Made by a program: the position numbers and the translations under genes
From: JAVVFH01 sp032250585
GTDB taxonomy: Bacteria; Pseudomonadota; Gammaproteobacteria; Xanthomonadales; SZUA-36
Direction: 5' to 3'
NCBI GenBank assembly: GCA_032250585.1
Contig: JAVVFH010000022.1
Coordinates: 1 to 25,498 of the forward strand
DNA length: 25,498 bases
Shown: piece after piece, positions 7,087-13,987 of the stretch
Layout: each line of letters begins with the position of its first letter
Numbering within the stretch: the first letter of the stretch is position 1
The notes under the pieces: generated by a model
The model's database searches: none
The model's input: the letters and a program-made list of their open reading frames with translations, nothing else
What the model was told of the DNA's origin: nothing

Positions 7087-8670
7087 CTACTGACTGGGCG
7101 GAATTTCCCAATCGACCGGCAACGGGCCCTGGTCAAAAATGACTTCGCGGTGTCCGCTCCAGGTACTCATGATCGCTTCCGGCGTGCCGATACCCGCTGC
7201 CCGCGGATCGCCACAGGGACCGAACCAGTGGTTCTGCGGCGCGGCTGTCGTGCGTGCCCGCATACCGGAATAGGTTGTGCCGTTTATCGTAGCCTGCAGC
7301 ACCCGCTGCTGAAAGCCGATGTCCGCACTGACCACGGCGGCGGTCAAATGCTGGGACATGCGCTCGAGGATGTTCAGAACGGTTTGCAGATCGCCGTCGC
7401 CGTAGCAAACGATCACCTGGAACGGTCCGAACAGCTCCGTGGTCGCCAGTTCGAAATGTTCACCCGCGACCGCCTTGAGCGGCAGGCGTACCGCGGTCGG
7501 TTGATAGGCGCCGTAGGCTGCTGGTATGTCGTGCCCCGTCAGCGCTTCACCCCCGAACAGCAGCTCGGCACCCGAAATGGCGAGCACGGCATCGACGTGT
7601 GACTGGATGCGCTCATTATTCCAGGTCAGCACCGGGCCAATCGTCAGGTTTTCCAGGTCCCTGCGGCCTGCCAGTTCGCCCAACCGGGGAAGCAGCTCGT
7701 CTGCCCAGTTTTCATGCACGAACAGGATGCTCTGGGCCGAGCATTTCTGGCCGGAGGCGTTGTAAGCGTCCTCGTCGCACTGCCAGGCCACGTAATCGAG
7801 CCACTCGGCCCGGTAGTCGGGGCCGATGATTTTCCAGTCAAATCCCGCGTCTTCAAGCCGGACCCTGCCGTTTAACGTCGCACTGATCCGCTCGGCCACC
7901 TCGGCAGAACCGGTAAACTGGACCACACCGAGCGTGTCGCGAGCCTGCCCGACCAGTTCACCCATTGTTTTTCCCCGGCAATGAATCAGGTCGACGTCTT
8001 CTGCGGGCAGACCGGAGTGGAACAGCAAGCGCAGGAACTGCTCGAACACCGCGCTTACTTTCGAATCGACTTTCGCGACCGGCCGGTTGCCCATGAACAG
8101 GGCGCCCAGGACCTGCAGCGCCGGAATTTCCAACGGAAAATTGAAGGGTGAAATCACGGCGACCGGACCGAATGGCCAGCGGTAACCGCGCGACTCCTGT
8201 CCAGGGCGATCTCCCGGATTGGAAAAACCGCGCGCCAGGAAACGGACGCCATCGCCGGCAAAGTTCTCCAGGAAGATTCGCGTGACCGTGACTTCGCCAC
8301 GGCATTGTTCCCAACTCTTGGGCATCACGCGCTGTATCAGCCGCGTGAAATACGCCTCCGTTTCCGGCTCTGCCAGGTGTGCAGCCGCGCGGGCGCAGAC
8401 TTGACCGAGCAGGACGTAGCGCTCCGGGTTTTTGAAAGGATTGTGCAAGCCGTGTTTCGGACAACTGGACAGGCTCTGAACCCAGGGCTCGATGTCTTCG
8501 GTCTCGGGCACCCGCAGGAAGTCGCCGCCGTTCAACGGGTCGGGAATGTCGTCCCGGAACCGCTCGGCCTCATGCCAGCGGCCATTCAGCAGATTGCGCA
8601 CCAGGCCGGGTTCGTCTGCGGTCATCCCGGCATACGGGTCCAGCGTGGCAAAAGAAGGGGGACGGGTCAT
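7087..8670 (-). CDS. Delta-1-pyrroline-5-carboxylate dehydrogenase, plant-like ALDH12 family
   Basis: This 527-residue aldehyde dehydrogenase should oxidise P5C/glutamate semialdehyde to glutamate with NAD, the second step of proline catabolism. It resembles plant mitochondrial ALDH12 more than the PutA domain: LDYVAWQCDEDAYNASGQKC, SAQSILFVHENW, LEDLTIGPVLT-like NLTIGPVLTWNN, APQNHWFGPCGDPRAAGIGT and the C-terminal HREVIFDQGPLPVDWEIPPSQ are near-identical to what is known of that family. Visible functional residues are K200 (VAKVDSK, NAD binding), FTGS at 252-255, E273 (RLEDAGFDW) and nucleophile C310. A GAGGA lies 8 bases before the ATG. No proline dehydrogenase gene adjoins it, so its partner must lie elsewhere. 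The precise substrate is inferred from family. Confidence 0.9.
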   Translation of the reverse strand: MTRPPSFATLDPYAGMTADEPGLVRNLLNGRWHEAERFRDDIPDPLNGGDFLRVPETEDIEPWVQSLSSCPKHGLHNPFKNPERYVLLGQVCARAAAHLAEPETEAYFTRLIQRVMPKSWEQCRGEVTVTRIFLENFAGDGVRFLARGFSNPGDRPGQESRGYRWPFGPVAVISPFNFPLEIPALQVLGALFMGNRPVAKVDSKVSAVFEQFLRLLFHSGLPAEDVDLIHCRGKTMGELVGQARDTLGVVQFTGSAEVAERISATLNGRVRLEDAGFDWKIIGPDYRAEWLDYVAWQCDEDAYNASGQKCSAQSILFVHENWADELLPRLGELAGRRDLENLTIGPVLTWNNERIQSHVDAVLAISGAELLFGGEALTGHDIPAAYGAYQPTAVRLPLKAVAGEHFELATTELFGPFQVIVCYGDGDLQTVLNILERMSQHLTAAVVSADIGFQQRVLQATINGTTYSGMRARTTAAPQNHWFGPCGDPRAAGIGTPEAIMSTWSGHREVIFDQGPLPVDWEIPPSQ

Positions 8671-8824
8671 GCGGATTTCCTCGAAGCGGTCACTTTGGGC
8701 ATCATAACGCGCTTTACCCCGAACAGTGCAGCCGGGGACACGGCCCTTATCGCATTGAAGCTATGGTGATGGGCAATGGCAACGCAGGTCCTTTGGCCTG
8801 CAGCGGTGCGGTCTTTCGAGCAGA

Positions 8825-9187
8825 TCAGTCCCTGGCTCTTTCCGAAGCGATCCGGAGACGTTCGACCAGCACGTTGACCACGTGCAAGGCAAATTCCGGC
8901 ACATGACGAAGCATCGACTGGAATACGGCCGGATCGATAAGCGCCAGCTGACAATCGGTTTTTGCCGTCACGCTTGCGCTGCGGGTCTCCGAATTGATCA
9001 AGGCCATTTCGCCGACCAACTCGCCAGGCCTGACCGTCGCCAGAGGTTTGCCTTTCAGCGAAATCGACAATTCACCCTGCATCACAACGTAGACATGGTT
9101 TCCTTCCTCGCCTTCGGTGAAAATGACCGCACCGGCCGGGAACGCGACGAGATCCGTCGTGTCTTCGAATACTTCCAGGAGATCCAT
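8825..9187 (-). CDS. Single-domain cyclic-nucleotide-binding protein (first of a tandem pair)
   Basis: This 120-residue protein is one cNMP-binding beta-barrel with no DNA-binding helix-turn-helix. The barrel reads FPAGAVIFTEGEEGNHVYVVMQGELSISLKGK. The phosphate-binding cassette LVGEMALINSETRSASVTA keeps the G-E pair and the R-S-A arginine that holds the cyclic phosphate in CRP and PKA, so ligand binding is plausible. A C-terminal helix (FALHVVNVLVERLRIASERA) resembles the CRP dimerisation or C-helix. It lies 78 bases downstream of a paralogue on the same strand and upstream of the ALDH12 gene; GAGGA precedes the ATG by about 9 bases. Such stand-alone domains usually act by protein-protein contact, but the partner is unknown. 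Confidence 0.85.
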   Translation of the reverse strand: MDLLEVFEDTTDLVAFPAGAVIFTEGEEGNHVYVVMQGELSISLKGKPLATVRPGELVGEMALINSETRSASVTAKTDCQLALIDPAVFQSMLRHVPEFALHVVNVLVERLRIASERARD

Positions 9188-9265
9188 AGCGTCCGTCCTC
9201 GGATCCAGTCGTTTTACCGGTTGTTCCCTTCGGCAAACTCGCTCTGCATTATGTCAGAACAGCCT

Positions 9266-9646
9266 TCAAGTCGTTCTGCCAAATTGCGTGGTGACATAGT
9301 TGTCGACCGCGCGAAGCCGGTTGGCCAAAACCGCCATGACATGCAGCGAAAATTCCGTATTTTCGGCAATCAATCGCCTGAACTGGTCGCGATCGATTCG
9401 GGCGAGCCGCACTTTACTGACTGCTTTGGCGGTGTCATTAAATGTCGCCGACTCGATCATTGCCATTTCCCCGATGATGCCGCCTCGTCCTTCGCGGTCC
9501 AGCGGCTCATCCTGGCGCGTCAGTTGAACCTCACCGTCAAGCACGACGCACATTACGTCGGCAGGGGCGCCCTCCTGAAAAATAACGGTTCCGGCGCCGT
9601 GCTCCACCACGTCTTCCCAATCACGAAACAATTCAAGAAAAGTCAT
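9266..9646 (-). CDS. Single-domain cyclic-nucleotide-binding-fold protein with a degenerate ligand cassette
   Basis: This 126-residue paralogue of the neighbouring protein has the same barrel (HGAGTVIFQEGAPADVMCVVLDGEVQLTRQDEPL) and C-terminal helix (FSLHVMAVLANRLRAVDNYV). The cassette reads IIGEMAMIESATFNDTAKAV: the G-E is kept but the arginine of the R-(S/T)-A motif is gone. It is therefore unlikely to bind cAMP or cGMP in the usual way and may be a structural partner or decoy for the downstream paralogue. The extended -10 promoter at 9670 gives it a short leader. It begins the two-gene minus-strand unit. Confidence 0.82.
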   Translation of the reverse strand: MTFLELFRDWEDVVEHGAGTVIFQEGAPADVMCVVLDGEVQLTRQDEPLDREGRGGIIGEMAMIESATFNDTAKAVSKVRLARIDRDQFRRLIAENTEFSLHVMAVLANRLRAVDNYVTTQFGRTT

Positions 9647-9669
9647 AAGGTTTCTCTCGGCCGGTCAAG

Positions 9670-9678
9670 ATTATAGCA
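9670..9678 (-). promoter_or_regulatory. Extended -10 promoter for the cyclic-nucleotide-fold gene pair
   Basis: Read on the minus strand this is TGCTATAAT, a perfect extended -10 (TG-N-TATAAT). No good -35 hexamer is seen, as expected for this promoter class. It lies 24 bases upstream of the ATG at 9646. Confidence 0.6.
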
Positions 9679-9706
9679 ACTCTTGTCCCGTGTATTGCAG
9701 ATGAAT

Positions 9707-9727
9707 CGGGCTGAACGGCTCAGCCCG
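9707..9727. repeat. Perfect 8-bp inverted repeat in the divergent promoter region
   Basis: CGGGCTGA and TCAGCCCG are separated by 5 bases. The site lies upstream of the minus-strand promoter, where an operator or RNA hairpin could act. No regulator consensus was recognised. Confidence 0.4.
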
Positions 9728-9997
9728 TGCCGGCATCCTGGTACAACGCGGGGGCGAAGAATGAAATGCTGGCGCATATTTTGCATCCATCTTGTGGCCA
9801 TCGACCAGAGGCGATTACATCGATCCAATGGAAATGACAGCAGCAGGCGGTTCGCTGTGTGAAGCCGGAGCCGCTGAAGCGGAACGTGCTTCAAGGACTG
9901 CCGCAAAATACCGTCCGTCGGGCCGTTTTCGTGGCGATTCCCGGTCCGCAGTAATTACAACGGGCCATGTCAGTCTTACATCGACAGGAGGTGCCAA

Positions 9998-10396
9998 ATG
10001 TTCCTTTATGAAATGCTTCTGGCCATTGTGCTGGCCTTTATCGTCATCGCGATTTTGGCACCATCCCGGCGTTATCGTGCAGAATCGGGTACGCCGCTGC
10101 TGGTGTTCTTCTTCCTGTTGCTGTTCCTGCTGATCTGGGCAGCCGGCGCCTGGCTGACGCCCATCGGCCCACCGGTGATGGGCATTTACTGGGCAAGCTT
10201 CGTGATCGCTGCGTTCTTCCTGTTACTGCTGCTGTTCGCGCTGGCCAGCCCGCCAGACACTCCGCGACGCGGCAGCGCCATCGAGCCGGGCGAGCCGGGA
10301 GACGATGCCATGGTGGGAACGATCGTCGCATTCAGCATTTTCTTCTGGGCCCTGCTGATCGGCGCCATTATCGCACTGGTTTTCCGCTACAGCTGA
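9998..10396 (+). CDS. Small integral membrane protein, unrecognised family
   Basis: This 132-residue protein has four hydrophobic segments: residues about 2-21 (LYEMLLAIVLAFIVIAILAP), 32-52 (TPLLVFFFLLLFLLIWAAGA), 62-82 (GIYWASFVIAAFFLLLLLFA) and 106-130 (GTIVAFSIFFWALLIGAIIALV). A hydrophilic loop rich in Pro, Gly and Asp (SPPDTPRRGSAIEPGEPGDD) separates the third and fourth. An excellent ribosome-binding site (AGGAGGTG, 4 bases before the ATG) supports translation. No catalytic motif is visible. It is followed after 12 bases by the ATP-grasp remnant, so it probably once headed that unit. No function can be assigned. Confidence 0.75.
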   Translation: MFLYEMLLAIVLAFIVIAILAPSRRYRAESGTPLLVFFFLLLFLLIWAAGAWLTPIGPPVMGIYWASFVIAAFFLLLLLFALASPPDTPRRGSAIEPGEPGDDAMVGTIVAFSIFFWALLIGAIIALVFRYS

Positions 10397-10408
10397 GCCG
10401 ATTGATTT

Positions 10409-11119
10409 ATGGCATCCCGGCAAACCGACAGCGCAGGCGCGCGACGAAGGAAAACGGGCGAAGAAGCAACGAATATCTTCGTCGTCGGCCTCGACGATTT
10501 CTATCTTCGGTATCTTCGCCAGGTTCGAGACGCCGAGCACTATGCGTTCCACGGTTTGCTGCCGGTGGACGATATCGTGCACTCGCGGCGCTTCGACCTG
10601 CCCGACCTGTTGCGACGGGCAAATCGCCAACTGGACGACTTCGATGGCCGGATCGACGCCATCGTCGGCTACTGGGATTTTCCCACCATCCTGTCGCTGC
10701 CTTTGCTGCGCCCTCACGCCGGGCTTCCAGGGCCAACCCTGGAGAGTGTTCTGCGTTGCAAACACAAGTACTGGAGCCGGCTCGTGCAGGCGGAGGTGGC
10801 CGCCGAACACCTGCCGGCATTTACATTTGTCGACCCGGCCCTGGATCCCGATAAAAGCCCGCCTGGCATCGACTACCCCTTCTGGCTGAAGCCGGTCAAA
10901 GCCCATTCATCCAAGCTGGGCTTCTTCGTGCGTAACAGAAAAGACCTCGAAGAAGCGCTGCGGCGCACCCGCGAGGAGATATCGCAGTTCGCCGAACCGA
11001 TGAATTACATCATGCGCCAAGCCGATCTGCCTGAGCACATCGCGCGGGTGCACGGCGGAATGTGCATTGCCGAGGGCATTATTTCCCGTGGCCGGCAGTG
11101 CACGCTCGAAGGCTATGTC
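10409..11119 (+). pseudogene. ATP-grasp protein, C-terminally truncated and fused in frame to a hydrolase remnant
   Basis: The first 237 residues of a plus-strand frame resemble an ATP-grasp ligase: an N-terminal pre-ATP domain (NIFVVGLDDFYLRYL, then AIVGYWDFPTILSLPLL), a K-rich ATP-binding start (RCKHKYWSRLVQAE), and the lid strand YPFWLKPVKAHSSKLGFFV typical of the fold. It then reads MNYIMRQADLP and MCIAEGIISRGRQCTLEGYV and stops resembling ATP-grasp; the metal-binding acidic residues expected in the C-terminal half are missing. At about 11117-11122 the frame passes without a stop into a CocE-type hydrolase. It lies 12 bases after the membrane-protein gene and probably belonged to one transcription unit. 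The ATG at 10409 is the likely start. Called a pseudogene because the catalytic half is absent; the original substrate is unknown. Confidence 0.65.
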
Positions 11120-12308
11120 TTGCGCGGCAGCGGCGATTCCGACGGCGTGCTGAAGGACGAGTACCTTGCGCAGGAACTGCAGGACGGTGTCGAAGTGCTG
11201 CGCTGGATCGCCGCCCAGCCGTGGTGCACCGGCAAGGTCGGCATGATCGGCATTTCCTGGGGCGGATTCAAGGGCCACCAGATCGCGGCCCTGCAACCGC
11301 CCGAACTTGGCGCAGTGGTCTCCGTCTGCTCGACGGACGACCGCTACGCCGACGACATCCACCACATGGGCGGGACCCTGCTGGGTGACAACCTGTCCTG
11401 GGCTTCGGTGATGTTCGCCTACAACTCACTGCCGCCGGACCCGACGGTAGTCGGAATACTGGCGGCAAGGCTCCATCTGCGAAGACTACGCGGCCGTGAC
11501 CTGCCCGGTACTGGCGGTCAGCGGCTGGGCCGATGGCTACTCCAATGCGGTGTTTCGACTGGTCGAGCGACTAACCGCGCCTTGCAAAGGCTTGATCGGC
11601 CCCTGGAGCCACAAATACCCTCACCTCGGGGTGCCCGGGCCGGCGATCGGCTTTTTACAGGAGTGCCTGCGCTGGTGGGATCATTGGCTGAAGGGAATCA
11701 AAACAGGCGTCATGGATGAGCCGGCCCTGAAGATCTGGATGCAGGACAGTGTGCCGCCGACCACGCACTATGTGCAGCGGCCCGGGCGCCGGGTGGCCGA
11801 GAACAGCTGGCCCTCGCCGGCCATCGTGCCGCGTCACTACCGCCTGCTGCCCGGAAAGCTGCTCGAGGCGCGGCTCGCCACTGCCCCGGAAACAGCGATG
11901 ACCATCCAGTCGCCACTGACGGTGGGGCTGTTTGCCGGAAAATGGTGCTCCTACGCCGCGGCACCGGATCTCGCGCACGACCAGCGCCAGGAAGACGGTG
12001 GCGCGCTGATTTTCGAGAGCACGCCACTGACTTCCGCGGTCGAAATTCTCGGCAGCCCGACCGCAAAGCTGGAACTTTCCAGCAACAAGCCGCTGGCCAT
12101 GGTGGCCGCGCGCTTGTCCGACGTCGCACCGGACGGCAAGGCGACGCGGGTAACTTACGGGCTTTTGAACCTGACGCACCATCAGAGCAGCGAGCACCCG
12201 GAGCGCCTGCGGCCCGGCAAGCGCTACACCGTAACCGTACCGATGAACCACATCGCGCAGTCATTTCCGAAGGGGCATCGCTTACGGCTTTCCCTTTCGA
12301 CCTCCTAT
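11120..12308 (+). pseudogene. CocE/NonD-family hydrolase remnant with missing N-terminus, internal deletion and frameshift
   Basis: The text is clearly a CocE/NonD (X-Pro dipeptidyl-peptidase-like) alpha/beta hydrolase: LRGSGDSDGVLKDEYLAQE, the nucleophile elbow GISWGGF (serine codon 11255-11257), CSTDDRYADDIHHMGG and DNLSWASVMFAYNSLPPDP in one frame. The next frame continues with EYWRQGSICEDYAAVTCPVL, GWADGYSNAVF (acid), GPWSHKYPH (histidine) and the jelly-roll lectin-like C-domain to about LRLSLSTS. The switch occurs at about 11449-11462, where some 30 residues normally between PPDPTVVG and YWRQGS are absent; a TAG at 11448-11450 closes the second frame upstream. The first roughly 100 residues, including the start of the hydrolase fold, are also missing, as is the very C-terminal end. 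The triad residues exist but in two frames, so no active enzyme is expected. Confidence 0.85.
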
Positions 12309-12434
12309 AAGCTGGAATCCCTCAAGGGAAACCGCAAAGGCCAGCACAGCATCCGGATCAATGATCAATGGCGATTGTGCTTCGTCTGGGTGGACGGCAA
12401 TGCAGATTGCGTCGAGATTGCGGATTACCATTAG
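12309..12434 (+). pseudogene. higB: C-terminal 41 residues of a HigB-type toxin, fused in frame to the hydrolase remnant
   Basis: The last 41 residues of the frame that ends at 12434 read KLESLKGNRKGQHSIRINDQ followed by WRLCFVWVDGNADCVEIADY and H. This is the C-terminal half of a HigB/RelE-superfamily mRNA-interferase toxin (family pattern NRLEALKGDRKGQ, then SIRINDQWRICF, then VEIVDYH). Full toxins of this type are about 90 residues; the N-terminal half is absent and replaced by hydrolase sequence with no stop between. The remaining part keeps the arginine/tryptophan strand and the terminal histidine, but an isolated half-fold is unlikely to be toxic. higA follows with the normal spacing, showing that the toxin 3' end has kept its original relation to the antitoxin. 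Confidence 0.85.
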
Positions 12435-12446
12435 CAGGAGATGTTC

Positions 12447-12740
12447 ATGAACAGGACGCTGCCCAACATACACCCTGGCGAGGTACTGCTCGAGGAATTC
12501 CTGAAGCCGATGGGGGTCAGTCAGAATGCCCTGGCGCGTGCAATAAGCGTACCTCCGCGACGCATCAATGAGACCGTCCTGGGGAAGCGTTCTGTCTCGG
12601 CCGATACGGCGCTCCGGCTTGCACGGGCGTTCGGGACTTCCGAGCAGTTCTGGATGGGACTCCAGGCGGATTATGAGCTCGAAGAGGCCAGAAAAGCCGC
12701 GGCGGCGGATATTCGCAAGGTGCGACGCGTGGCTGCCTGA
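12447..12740 (+). CDS. higA: HigA-family antitoxin
   Basis: This 97-residue XRE/HTH antitoxin has the HigA signature HPGEVLLEEFLKPMGVSQNALARA near its start, the recognition region PPRRINETVLGKRSVSADTALRL, and AFGTSEQFWMGLQADYELEEA, all standard for the family. It should neutralise its cognate HigB and repress the operon promoter. ATG 12447 is chosen over ATG 12441 because AGGAG at 12436-12440 gives a normal 6-base spacing to 12447 and none to 12441. The partner toxin is reduced to its C-terminal half, so this is an orphan antitoxin, free to act on another HigB or only as a DNA-binding protein. No independent promoter was recognised. Confidence 0.9.
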   Translation: MNRTLPNIHPGEVLLEEFLKPMGVSQNALARAISVPPRRINETVLGKRSVSADTALRLARAFGTSEQFWMGLQADYELEEARKAAAADIRKVRRVAA

Positions 12741-12794
12741 CCAGCCATAAATGAAAAGGCCGCCTTTCAAGGCGGCCTTTTCATTTATGGCTGG
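12741..12794. terminator. Bidirectional terminator in a perfect 26-bp palindrome
   Basis: A perfect 26-base inverted repeat with a 2-base centre begins right after the higA stop. The core GGCCGCCTT/AAGGCGGCC is flanked by an A-rich and a T-rich run, so it can stop transcription from both higA and the opposing tRNA/rpsI side. The right arm runs into the 3' end of tRNA-Gln, so the tRNA end sequence is mirrored next to higA. Confidence 0.9.
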
Positions 12795-12861
12795 GGGAGA
12801 GGGATTCGAACCCCCGCTGGCGGAGTCAGAGTCCGCAGTCCTACCACTAGACGATCCCCCA
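12788..12861 (-). tRNA. tRNA-Gln (anticodon CTG)
   Basis: On the minus strand a complete cloverleaf of 74 bases with an encoded CCA is visible. The acceptor stem TGGGGGA/TCCCCCA has G as discriminator; the anticodon stem GCGGA/TCCGC encloses the loop CTCTGAC, giving anticodon CTG for glutamine codon CAG. The T-arm holds GGTTCGAATC. It lies 45 bases downstream of rpsI on the same strand and may be read from the ribosomal-protein transcript; no clear promoter was seen. Confidence 0.95.
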
Positions 12862-12906
12862 AAATGATCGGCTATTCTGGACTTTTGACCGTTGCAGCAG
12901 TCCGAC

Positions 12907-13299
12907 TTAGCGCTTGCTGTACTGCGTCGCCTTGCGGGCTTTGTGCAGTCCGACTTTCTTGCGTTCCACTTCGCGTGCGTCGCGGGTCACGTAGCCCGCT
13001 TTGCGCAGCGGCCCGCGCAATTCTGCGTCGTATTCCATCAGGGCCCGGGTCACGCCCAGGCGAATGGCGCCGGCCTGGCCGGAGATTCCTCCGCCCTCGA
13101 CGGTGGCTTTGATGTCGAACTTGTCAAGCATCTCGACCTTTTTGAGGGGCTGGCGCACGATCATCCGTGCCGTTTCGCGGCCGAAAAACTCGTCGAGAGT
13201 CCGGCCGTTAACGCTGATCTGTCCGTTGCCGCGGGTCATGAACACGCGGGCTGCAGCGCTTTTGCGCCGGCCGGTGCCGTAATATTGTTCAATTGCCAT
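12907..13299 (-). CDS. rpsI: 30S ribosomal protein S9
   Basis: This 130-residue protein is full-length bacterial S9: YYGTGRRKSAAARVF at the start, VNGRTLDEFF, the GGGISGQAGAIRLGVTRAL core, and the universal basic C-terminus ARKATQYSKR that reaches the P-site tRNA in the ribosome. It follows rplM by 23 bases in the conserved rplM-rpsI operon. tRNA-Gln lies just downstream on the same strand. Confidence 0.98.
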   Translation of the reverse strand: MAIEQYYGTGRRKSAAARVFMTRGNGQISVNGRTLDEFFGRETARMIVRQPLKKVEMLDKFDIKATVEGGGISGQAGAIRLGVTRALMEYDAELRGPLRKAGYVTRDAREVERKKVGLHKARKATQYSKR

Positions 13300-13322
13300 A
13301 TCGTTATCCGTTCGTTTCGGGC

Positions 13323-13751
13323 TCAGAGGTCAAGCGCTTTGGGCTGTTGGGCGGCGTGCGGGTGCTCGGGGCCGGCGTACACGTGCAACTTGCGGAACAT
13401 CGCACGCCCCAGCGAATTCTTGGGCAGCATGCCCTTGACCGCCGACTGGATGACCCGCTCGGGGTGCTTTTCCAGCTGCTTGCCCAGGCTGATGCTTTTA
13501 AGGTTGCCGATGTACCCGGTGTGCCGGTAGTACATTTTGTTCTTCAGCTTGTTGCCGGTCACGTGGATTTTCTCCGCGTTGACCACGACAATGTGGTCGC
13601 CGGTGTCCACGTGCGGTGTGAATTCGGCTTTGTGCTTGCCGCGCAGGCGCGCAGCCAGTTCGGCGGCCAGCCGGCCCAGCGTTTTGTCTGTCGCATCGAC
13701 CAGGCACCAATCGCGCTCTACGGTCTGCGGCTTTGCTACGTACGTCTTCAT
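13323..13751 (-). CDS. rplM: 50S ribosomal protein L13
   Basis: This 142-residue protein is full-length L13: MKTYVAKPQTVERDWCLVDA, the TLGRLAAELAARLRGKHK segment, VDTGDHIVVVNAEKIHVTG, and the C-terminal AVKGMLPKNSLGRAMFRKLHVYAGPEHPH. It is an early-assembly large-subunit protein. It is transcribed with rpsI from a near-consensus promoter 43-71 bases upstream of the ATG at 13751. Confidence 0.98.
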   Translation of the reverse strand: MKTYVAKPQTVERDWCLVDATDKTLGRLAAELAARLRGKHKAEFTPHVDTGDHIVVVNAEKIHVTGNKLKNKMYYRHTGYIGNLKSISLGKQLEKHPERVIQSAVKGMLPKNSLGRAMFRKLHVYAGPEHPHAAQQPKALDL

Positions 13752-13793
13752 GAGTTTCTCTCGACGATAAAAGGTCGGCGGTTAAGAGCGGGG

Positions 13794-13822
13794 ATTCTAC
13801 TGGCTTCCGGGCCGTGATTCAA
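13794..13822 (-). promoter_or_regulatory. Sigma70 promoter of rplM-rpsI
   Basis: On the minus strand TTGAAT (13822-13817) and TAGAAT (13799-13794) are spaced by 17 bases, close to the sigma70 consensus and placed to give a short leader before rplM. A 13-base tandem repeat abuts its upstream edge. Confidence 0.8.
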
Positions 13823-13860
13823 CACTTAGCCTTTTCACTTAGCCTTTTCACTTAGCCTTA
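13823..13860. repeat. Tandem repeat, 13-base unit, just under 3 copies
   Basis: The unit CACTTAGCCTTTT occurs at 13823-13835 and 13836-13848, with a third copy at 13849-13860 ending CTTA. It starts directly at the -35 element of the rplM promoter and may vary in copy number by slippage. Confidence 0.9.
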
Positions 13861-13869
13861 TCCAACATG

Positions 13870-13939
13870 TCGCGGCTGAAGCGGCTCCCACAAATCGCCC
13901 CGAATGCCTCATGCCTGGTGGGAGCGGCTTCAGCCGCGA
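13870..13939. repeat. REP-like inverted pair
   Basis: TCGCGGCTGAAGCGGCTCCC (from 13870) and its near-perfect inverse GGGAGCGGCTTCAGCCGCGA (13920-13939) face each other with about 27 bases between. The unit GGGAGCGGCTTCAGCCGCGA is a familiar REP-type palindrome in Pseudomonas and Xanthomonadaceae intergenic regions. It sits upstream of rplM and downstream of the ferredoxin gene. Whether a RAYT transposase exists in this genome cannot be seen here. Confidence 0.8.
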
Positions 13940-13987
13940 TGGGTGCGGCTTTGCGCGGAGCCGGGTGCGAGTAGTTGTATTAAACGT

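Larger units (their letters stand above)
9647..9997. other. 351-base non-coding gap between divergent genes
   Basis: The gap separates the minus-strand cyclic-nucleotide-fold pair from the plus-strand membrane protein. It holds an extended -10 promoter (9670-9678, minus), a perfect hairpin (9707-9727), and a strong ribosome-binding site AGGAGGTG at 9986-9993. An open plus-strand frame from 9792 overlaps the next gene out of frame and has no recognisable protein features. Confidence 0.6.

Noticed and set aside
9792..10133. Plus-strand ORF of 113 residues overlapping the membrane-protein gene
   Set aside because: It overlaps the start of a gene with an excellent ribosome-binding site, shows no domain-like or coherent hydrophobic pattern, and is low complexity (Ser/Ala/Arg).
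12441..12446. Upstream ATG as the higA start
   Set aside because: It directly abuts the AGGAG with no spacing; the ATG at 12447 has a normal 6-base spacing and matches the family N-terminus.
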